Positions 1 through 4,462 of a DNA stretch of 5,481 nucleotides are shown here, piece after piece. The notes under the pieces are model-generated. The model worked only from the letters and a program-made list of their open reading frames with translations. It searched no databases and was not told where the DNA came from. The DNA is taken from positions 1 to 5,481 of the forward strand of contig DQUE01000105.1 of NCBI GenBank assembly GCA_015662405.1, in the 5' to 3' direction. A program made the position numbers and the translations under genes. Each line of letters starts with the position of its first letter. The stretch's first letter is position 1. The stretch comes from Sulfurimonas autotrophica (GTDB taxonomy: Bacteria; Campylobacterota; Campylobacteria; Campylobacterales; Sulfurimonadaceae).

Positions 1-606
1 AATATTTGTGAAAAAATATTTTTGCATTTTCCTATTCCTTGGGATAAAAAACCTCATAGACGTGTTATAAGTCCGTCTTTTTTACAAGAATCTATGCGTG
101 TTTTAGGTGTAAGCGGACGTTTAGAACTTCGTACAGACAGTGATAAATACTTTTGGTACGCTCTCGAAACATTTTTTTCAGTAGCTAAAATAGAAGTTGA
201 AATACGTAAAAATGAAGCGTTAGAGGTCACTAGTAAGTATGAAGCAAGATGGATACGTCAGGAAAAAGATATTTACGATGTGTATGTCAAATCTAAAAAG
301 AAGTCAGAAGAACAAAAAATAGTACTTGACTTTAATTTTAATATTGTAAAATATAGAAATGGTTTAGAAACAAAATTAAATAAAGAAGCTTTGGTTTTTG
401 ATGGATATTTTGTGCACTTTGAACGTCTGTATAAAACAGAAGATGAACAACTTTTGATAAAATGTGCTTTTGGTTCTTTTGATAGACCTGAACATAAATA
501 TATCATCTTAGATAAAAAGACTTGTAGATACTTTGTTTCTTCTCCAGTAAGAACCAAAGTAAATCATCAAGCACATCAAAAAATAATGGAGTTACTCAAT
601 GTCTAA
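1..606 (+). CDS. trmB: tRNA (guanine-N7-)-methyltransferase TrmB, 3' part (5' end outside window)
   Basis: This enzyme makes m7G at position 46 of tRNA in the cytoplasm, using S-adenosylmethionine. The frame is open from base 1, so the TTG at 22 is internal and not a start; 201 residues are visible. In fragment numbering, HFPIPW (9-14) followed by KKPHRRV (16-22) matches the TrmB FPDPW...RHxKRR motif. RTD (44-46) matches the conserved TD motif, and TSKYE (77-81) with DVYV (86-89) matches the C-terminal TKFE...WDLMF block. The catalytic fold therefore ends near residue 95. About 100 further residues follow that are absent from the 239-residue E. coli enzyme; I recall long TrmB proteins in Campylobacter. 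Oddities: the Asp of FPDPW is Ile, and the motif is about two residues shorter. The stop overlaps ftsE by 8 bases, so the two are probably translated together. The family is clear; the role of the extension is unknown. Confidence 0.9.
   Translation, partial: NICEKIFLHFPIPWDKKPHRRVISPSFLQESMRVLGVSGRLELRTDSDKYFWYALETFFSVAKIEVEIRKNEALEVTSKYEARWIRQEKDIYDVYVKSKKKSEEQKIVLDFNFNIVKYRNGLETKLNKEALVFDGYFVHFERLYKTEDEQLLIKCAFGSFDRPEHKYIILDKKTCRYFVSSPVRTKVNHQAHQKIMELLNV
588..598 (+). promoter_or_regulatory. Ribosome binding site of ftsE inside the end of trmB
   Basis: GGAG at 588-591 lies 7 bases before the ATG at 599, within the last trmB codons. It supports the ATG at 599 and the 8-base overlap with the trmB stop codon at 604-606. 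Confidence 0.7.
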
Positions 607-1273
607 TGTAATTAGTGTTTCTCATCTTACTCTCGCATATGATGATGGTGCTAAAGAGATTATTAAAGATGTAAACTTTAATATAAAAAAAGGAGAGTTT
701 GTCTTTATTACCGGACCTAGTGGTTCGGGTAAATCAACATTGCTTAAAGCAATGTATGGGCAAATAAAACCAACGGAAGGAAGTTTACTTGTTGGTGGGC
801 TTGACTTGGCTTCAGCACGTAAAAGTAAGCTACAAGAACTTCGTACACATATGGGTATCATTTTTCAAGATTATAAATTGGTAAATGAATGGACGGTATC
901 AAAAAATGTGGTACTTCCATTAATGATAGCAGGATATTCTATTGATGTGCAAAATACGCAATCTCAAAGATTATTGAAACATGTAAAACTTTCAGAACAT
1001 GGTGATAAATATCCTTTAGAACTTTCGGGTGGTGAACAACAGCGTGTGGGTGTTGCACGTGCTTTGGCTAAAAACCCAGTTGTGATTCTCGCAGATGAGC
1101 CTACAGGTAACCTTGATGATTATTCTTCAAACGTCATCTGGGATCTAATGGAAAATGCATGTCAACAACTTGACACAACAGTCTTGGTAGTGACGCATAA
1201 AATTCCAGCTATCTTTTCACTGCCATATAGGCATTTTATTATTGAAAATAAGGGTGTATATGAAGTCCATTAA
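599..1273 (+). CDS. ftsE: Cell division ATP-binding protein FtsE
   Basis: FtsE is the cytoplasmic ATPase of the FtsEX complex. The complex does not pump a substrate; it transmits ATP hydrolysis across the membrane to control septal peptidoglycan hydrolysis. All ABC ATPase motifs are visible: Walker A GPSGSGKST (39-47), Q-loop Gln90 in FQD, signature LSGGEQQ (142-148), Walker B VVILADE (161-167) followed by PTGNLD, and the switch His200 in VVTHK. At 224 residues it is close to the E. coli length (222 as I recall). The general MacB/LolD/FtsE subfamily looks similar, but the short single-domain length and the ftsX gene immediately downstream settle the assignment. It starts with ATG inside the end of trmB and overlaps ftsX by 14 bases, pointing to translational coupling of the two partners. 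The catalytic residues appear intact, so the ATPase should be active. Confidence 0.95.
   Translation: MSNVISVSHLTLAYDDGAKEIIKDVNFNIKKGEFVFITGPSGSGKSTLLKAMYGQIKPTEGSLLVGGLDLASARKSKLQELRTHMGIIFQDYKLVNEWTVSKNVVLPLMIAGYSIDVQNTQSQRLLKHVKLSEHGDKYPLELSGGEQQRVGVARALAKNPVVILADEPTGNLDDYSSNVIWDLMENACQQLDTTVLVVTHKIPAIFSLPYRHFIIENKGVYEVH
1250..1259 (+). promoter_or_regulatory. Ribosome binding site that decides the ftsX start
   Basis: AAGGG at 1250-1254 lies 5 bases before ATG 1260. The longer reading frame could begin at TTG 1242, adding six residues, but that start would place this site inside the gene and leave no comparable site upstream. ATG 1260 is therefore preferred. Confidence 0.6.
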
Positions 1274-2075
1274 AAATCATCTTATGTTCATACTCCCCCT
1301 TGTTGCGATACTGCTAGGAGCGGAATTTTACTTGGTGTTTGATCGCACAACAGACTCTTATGCCAAGGGTCTAAAAGAAGGTTATTCCATGCTTGTTGTG
1401 AGTAAAAGTCCTGTCTCTTTGGATCATCTTCAGTCATTAAATAGTCAGATTAGTAGCAGTGAAAAAATAGAACGACAAAAAATTGTTACAGAAATAGCAA
1501 AAGGTGTGAGTAAAACCAATGAAAAAAAGATATTAAGTGCTTTACCTCATTTTTACTCTCTACATCTGAATGAATATGTGGATATAGAAAAATTAGAAAC
1601 TATTAAACAAGACTTAGAAGCAGATGATAATATAAAAAAAGTAGAAACTTTTGGGACAGCATATAGTTCTAGTTATAAATTGTTTACATTCATAAAACTC
1701 TCTTTGAAGATTTTTATAGTTTTCATGGCCGTGGTTAGTTTTTTCCTTATTATTAAGCAAATGGAAATATGGAAATATGCACATAGGCAGCGTATGCAGG
1801 TGATGGAAATTTTTGGAGCACCATTGATGTTACGCTCAGGTGTGTTATTTAAAGTGGCTATCATAGATGCGTTGTTAGCTACTATATTTACATCTTTATT
1901 TTTCTTATATCTTAAGTTCCAATGGGCAGCACATTCAGGCATTGACATAATGATGGAAAATAAAGAAGAGTTATTTAAGATGACAGATATTGCAGTTTTA
2001 TTGATTGTCGCACTTTTTATTGTCATACTCGCTGTGTATTCGGTAGTCTTTACGACTAAAGGAGAAGAGGAGTGA
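1260..2075 (+). CDS. ftsX: Cell division protein FtsX (FtsEX membrane subunit)
   Basis: FtsX is the inner-membrane partner of FtsE. It carries the ATPase signal to a periplasmic murein hydrolase activator. From ATG 1260 the protein has 271 residues with the family topology. A short cytoplasmic N-terminus leads to helix 1 (about 8-27), a periplasmic domain of about 115 residues (28-143), helix 2 (about 144-165), a cytoplasmic loop with a basic stretch (172-180) and EIFGAP (183-188), helix 3 (about 195-218), a small outer loop, and helix 4 (about 244-264). The EIFGAP loop resembles the EL/F-GA coupling segment of MacB/FtsX permeases, which contacts the ATPase. Overall sequence is divergent, as is usual for FtsX; the assignment rests on topology plus position between ftsE and the EnvC-like gene. 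The end overlaps the next start by four bases (GTGA). The start is the less certain part, as TTG 1242 is also possible. Confidence 0.9.
   Translation: MKSIKNHLMFILPLVAILLGAEFYLVFDRTTDSYAKGLKEGYSMLVVSKSPVSLDHLQSLNSQISSSEKIERQKIVTEIAKGVSKTNEKKILSALPHFYSLHLNEYVDIEKLETIKQDLEADDNIKKVETFGTAYSSSYKLFTFIKLSLKIFIVFMAVVSFFLIIKQMEIWKYAHRQRMQVMEIFGAPLMLRSGVLFKVAIIDALLATIFTSLFFLYLKFQWAAHSGIDIMMENKEELFKMTDIAVLLIVALFIVILAVYSVVFTTKGEEE
2061..2071 (+). promoter_or_regulatory. Ribosome binding site of the EnvC-like gene
   Basis: GGAG at 2061-2064 sits 7 bases before GTG 2072, inside the last codons of ftsX. A second GAGGAG-like run lies too close to the start to be the main site. It supports the GTG start and the 4-base GTGA overlap with the ftsX stop. 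Confidence 0.65.
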
Positions 2076-3451
2076 AATCCTTTATAGTATTGGCTTTTTT
2101 CGCAGGGACTTTAGCCTTTGGTGCTTCTACTTCTGCACAAATTAAGAACTCAAAAAATGATCTATCAAAGACTGCTATGGCAAAAAAAAATGCAAATCGA
2201 AAACTTGAGAAAATAGCTAAAGATATGTCTAAAGCAGATAAAGAAATTCTTTATTTAGATCATGTTTTAGAAAAACTGAGTCAAGATAAAGAAAAATCAG
2301 AAAAAGAGTATGCTTCCCTTAAAGTTGAACTTGCAAACTCAGAACAAACACTTAGTGAAACAAGCAAAGTGATAGAAAAGAAAAAAATATCTTTTTTAGA
2401 ATTGCTTTCAGAACAATTTTCTGTTATTTATGCGATGCAACAATTTAAAAGTCCTACAGAAAAATCTATCGTTTCTTATGAAGTATATAAGGCATATAAA
2501 AAACAAAATGCCCAAGAGTTAGAGCGGTTAAAAAAAGAGATAAGTCTTTTAAAGAAAGAGAAAAGAAATAAACAATACAAACATGACACAACAAAGAAAG
2601 CTATTGCTGTCATTATAGAAAAACGTAAAGACTTTATTGCACAGAAAGAACAAAAAAAGACACTTGTTGCAAATCTTGCTGAAGATGAAGAGAAATATCA
2701 GAGTCAACTAGAAGATCTTGTTGGCAAACAGGCTTCATTACGTACGACGTTAGCAAAATTAAACATATTACATGCGAAAGAAGTGGATGAATCACGTAAA
2801 AGGGCCTTAGCTAAAAGAGAAGCCATACGTTTAGAAAAAGAACGTTTAAGAAAAATACGTAAAACAAAACGTTTAGCAAAAGATAAAGCAAGAAAAGCAA
2901 GAGCTGCGATTAAACTTGCAAAAACTTCTGCAGCAAGAAAAGCAGCAAGAAAAGCAGCAAGAAAAGCAGAAAAAGAGTCAAAGATAGTACAAACTAAAAA
3001 GTATAAACCAAGCCAGAAAGTACGAAAAGTACATTCTTCATATAAAAAATCAAAAACGTTTGCATATAAAGGCGGTAAAACAATATCACCTTTACATGGG
3101 GGACGTGTTATCAAAAAGTTTGGAACCTATATAGACCCAATCTATAAGATAAAAATATTTAATGAGTCAATAACACTCAAAGCTCCTTCTTCTAATGCAA
3201 AAGTAAAAAATGTACTGAATGGTAAAGTGGTTTTTGCCGGTAAAAGTTCTATGTTAGGAAAGGTGGTTGTTGTAGCACATGGGGGTAAAATGCATACAGT
3301 ATATGCAGGGCTTGCTAGAATTTCACCTACAATACATGTAGGTTCTATGATTAAAAAAGGATATGTTGTTGGAAAGGTAACAAAAAAATTAATTTTTCAA
3401 GCAACCAAAAACTCTAAACACATTAATCCTTTAAAATTGATACAAATATAG
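2072..3451 (+). CDS. EnvC-like murein hydrolase activator: signal peptide, coiled coil, degenerate M23/LytM domain
   Basis: This is a secreted 459-residue protein that probably acts as the periplasmic effector of FtsEX, activating a septal amidase. Residues 1 to about 20 form a signal peptide (MKSF, hydrophobic core, cleavage near 18-22). Residues about 24-232 are charged heptad-like helices, as in the EnvC/PcsB coiled coil, including the family-like patch LLSEQFSVIYAMQQF (111-125). Residues about 240-330 are very rich in Lys, Arg and Ala. Residues about 337-459 are a LytM/M23 fold (VIKKFG, KVVFAGK, VVVVAHGG, INPLKLI). Aligned with active M23 enzymes, HxGxD reads N364-E-S-I-T368, the His of YAHL is Gly413, and HLH reads K439-L-I441. 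All metal ligands are thus missing, as in E. coli EnvC, so it should not cut peptidoglycan itself. The GTG start overlaps ftsX by four bases. The EnvC role is inferred from architecture and neighbours; automatic labels may read 'peptidase M23', which would overstate its activity. Confidence 0.88.
   Translation: MKSFIVLAFFAGTLAFGASTSAQIKNSKNDLSKTAMAKKNANRKLEKIAKDMSKADKEILYLDHVLEKLSQDKEKSEKEYASLKVELANSEQTLSETSKVIEKKKISFLELLSEQFSVIYAMQQFKSPTEKSIVSYEVYKAYKKQNAQELERLKKEISLLKKEKRNKQYKHDTTKKAIAVIIEKRKDFIAQKEQKKTLVANLAEDEEKYQSQLEDLVGKQASLRTTLAKLNILHAKEVDESRKRALAKREAIRLEKERLRKIRKTKRLAKDKARKARAAIKLAKTSAARKAARKAARKAEKESKIVQTKKYKPSQKVRKVHSSYKKSKTFAYKGGKTISPLHGGRVIKKFGTYIDPIYKIKIFNESITLKAPSSNAKVKNVLNGKVVFAGKSSMLGKVVVVAHGGKMHTVYAGLARISPTIHVGSMIKKGYVVGKVTKKLIFQATKNSKHINPLKLIQI
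2930..2965 (+). repeat. Three perfect tandem copies of a 12-bp unit in the EnvC-like gene
   Basis: The unit gcagcaagaaaa occurs three times head to tail (2930-2941, 2942-2953, 2954-2965), encoding Ala-Ala-Arg-Lys three times at residues 287-298. Partial copies of the same kind of sequence flank it. The unit is a multiple of three, so a gain or loss of copies would keep frame and change only the length of the basic helix or linker before the LytM domain. Confidence 0.9.
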
Positions 3452-3465
3452 CATTTTTATTTAAA

Positions 3466-3500
3466 CCCCTCCTAAACGACAATTGGATATAATCGCGAAA
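3466..3500 (+). promoter_or_regulatory. Vegetative promoter for pyrH-rpoZ-spoT
   Basis: A perfect TATAAT lies at 3488-3493, preceded by TTGGA. No TTGACA-like -35 box is found about 17 bases upstream; there is only a T-rich stretch at 3454-3462. That agrees with Campylobacterota housekeeping promoters, which are known for a strong -10 and a poorly conserved -35. Transcription would start near 3500, giving a leader of only about 20 bases. This is the only substantial gap between genes in the window (3452-3518). It contains no evident hairpin terminator, so read-through from the ftsEX block remains possible. Confidence 0.7.
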
Positions 3501-3507
3501 CTATAAA

Positions 3508-3518
3508 GAGGTGTTTCT
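3508..3518 (+). promoter_or_regulatory. Ribosome binding site that supports the pyrH GTG start
   Basis: GAGGTG at 3508-3513 lies 5 bases before GTG 3519. The next residues, IKRVLVKFSGEAL, are the expected N-terminus of UMP kinase, so the GTG start is well supported. Confidence 0.7.
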
Positions 3519-4226
3519 GTGATTAAACGTGTTTTAGTAAAATTTTCTGGTGAAGCATTGGCGGGTGAAGAAGGATATGGGATAGATACTCAGATTCTTA
3601 ATTTCATAGCAGGTGAAATAAAAGTCTTGGTTGATGCAGGTGTTGAAGTAGCTGTTGTTGTGGGTGGTGGTAACATTATTCGTGGTGTGTCTGCTGCTGC
3701 TGATGGCATTATCAGTAGAACAGCTGGTGACTATATGGGTATGTTGGCAACTGTTATAAATGGTGTAGCTATACAGGAAGCCTTGGAACATTGTGGACTT
3801 GAGGCAAGACTTCAGTCGGCTATAGACATGCAAGAGATAGGTGAAGCCTTTATAGTGCGTCGTGCCAGACGTCACTTAGAAAAAGGACGTGTGGTAGTAT
3901 TTGCTGGTGGTACAGGTAACCCTTACTTTACTACAGATACAGCTGCAACACTTAGAGCATCTGAAGTAGGTGCTGAATTACTCATAAAGGCAACAAAAGT
4001 AGATGGTGTGTATGACAAAGACCCCAATAAGTTTGATGATGCTATAAAGTTAGATAGTTTGAGTTACGATCAGGCACTCACTGAGCACATAAAAGTAATG
4101 GATGATACTTCTATCGCATTGGCAAAAGAAAATAAATTACCAATTGCCGTATGTAATATGTTTGAAAAAGGGAATCTTTTGGCTATTGTCAAAGGTGATA
4201 GAAGCCTTTGTTCAATCGTCAAATAA
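3519..4226 (+). CDS. pyrH: Uridylate kinase (UMP kinase)
   Basis: PyrH phosphorylates UMP to UDP with ATP in the cytoplasm, the step that feeds UTP and CTP synthesis. It belongs to the amino acid kinase family and works as a hexamer, typically activated by GTP and inhibited by UTP. Visible motifs are KFSGEAL (8-14, phosphate binding), GGGNIIRG (49-56), GDYMGMLATVING (70-82, UMP site), GGTGNPYFTTDTAA (130-143), KATKVDGVYDKDP (157-169, ATP side) and VMDDT (193-197) with the catalytic Asp. The length of 235 residues is normal (E. coli 241 as I recall). The start is GTG with a good ribosome binding site, right after the TATAAT promoter, so this is the first gene of its transcript. rpoZ follows 24 bases downstream. 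No key residue appears to be missing, and base use is like that of the neighbours. Confidence 0.97.
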   Translation: MIKRVLVKFSGEALAGEEGYGIDTQILNFIAGEIKVLVDAGVEVAVVVGGGNIIRGVSAAADGIISRTAGDYMGMLATVINGVAIQEALEHCGLEARLQSAIDMQEIGEAFIVRRARRHLEKGRVVVFAGGTGNPYFTTDTAATLRASEVGAELLIKATKVDGVYDKDPNKFDDAIKLDSLSYDQALTEHIKVMDDTSIALAKENKLPIAVCNMFEKGNLLAIVKGDRSLCSIVK

Positions 4227-4250
4227 AAATTAGTGTATGAAGGATAAAAA

Positions 4251-4457
4251 ATGAGAACAGAAGAATTAACAGCAAAAGCACTTGAAAGTGTAAAGTATGA
4301 TAAATACCTTCTTGCAAATGCAGTAGGTAAGAGAGCAGAAGCCATTGCAAATGGTGCAAAATCAGTACTAGCGATAGATGTTTCAGATATGAAATATTCA
4401 GATATTGCACTTCGTGAGATAGCTGAAGGTAAAATTATTGTAAGTCTTGAAGAGTAA
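4251..4457 (+). CDS. rpoZ: DNA-directed RNA polymerase omega subunit
   Basis: Omega is the small subunit that helps fold and hold the beta-prime subunit in RNA polymerase. In E. coli it also forms part of one ppGpp binding site. The protein has 68 residues, close to the short omegas of Campylobacterota and shorter than E. coli (91), lacking the long C-terminal tail. Diagnostic segments are YDKYLLANAVGKRAEAI (16-32), matching the FDLVLVAARRARQM helix of E. coli, and IALREIAEGKI (52-62), matching IALREIEEG. ATG 4251 is preceded by AAGGA at 4240-4244 with a 6-base gap. The N-terminus begins M-R-T rather than M-A-R. It lies between pyrH and spoT, with spoT starting five bases after its stop; rpoZ-spoT adjacency is also found in E. 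coli. The assignment is firm despite the small size. Confidence 0.95.
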   Translation: MRTEELTAKALESVKYDKYLLANAVGKRAEAIANGAKSVLAIDVSDMKYSDIALREIAEGKIIVSLEE

Positions 4458-4462
4458 TCTTT

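Noticed and set aside
1..20. Perfect 7-bp inverted repeat AATATTT/AAATATT with a 6-base loop
   Set aside because: It consists only of A and T, lies inside the trmB coding sequence, and is expected by chance at this base composition.
22..24. TTG at 22 as a start of the first gene
   Set aside because: The frame is open to base 1 and the TTG lies inside the conserved TrmB FPxPW region, so the gene is simply cut by the window edge.
1242..1259. Longer ftsX form starting at TTG 1242
   Set aside because: ATG 1260 has AAGGG five bases upstream and starts directly before the first membrane helix. The TTG adds six residues without a ribosome binding site.
2704..3114. 136-codon reading frame on the - strand opposite the EnvC-like gene
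   Set aside because: It is the antisense image of the Lys/Arg/Ala-rich segment (Leu/Phe/Ala runs), with no family resemblance, and lies wholly within a well supported gene.
3452..3487. Possible terminator after the EnvC-like gene
   Set aside because: I found no GC stem followed by a T run. The T-rich stretch at 3454-3462 has no hairpin before it, so no terminator is called.
3534..3875. 113-codon reading frame on the - strand opposite pyrH
   Set aside because: It has Ser/Thr/His-rich low-complexity composition opposite highly conserved UMP kinase motifs. It is a shadow frame.
4219..4410. 63-codon very hydrophobic reading frame on the - strand opposite rpoZ, resembling a small membrane protein
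   Set aside because: The Leu/Ile/His bias is what antisense of an A-rich coding strand gives. There is no convincing ribosome binding site, and rpoZ on the other strand is certain.
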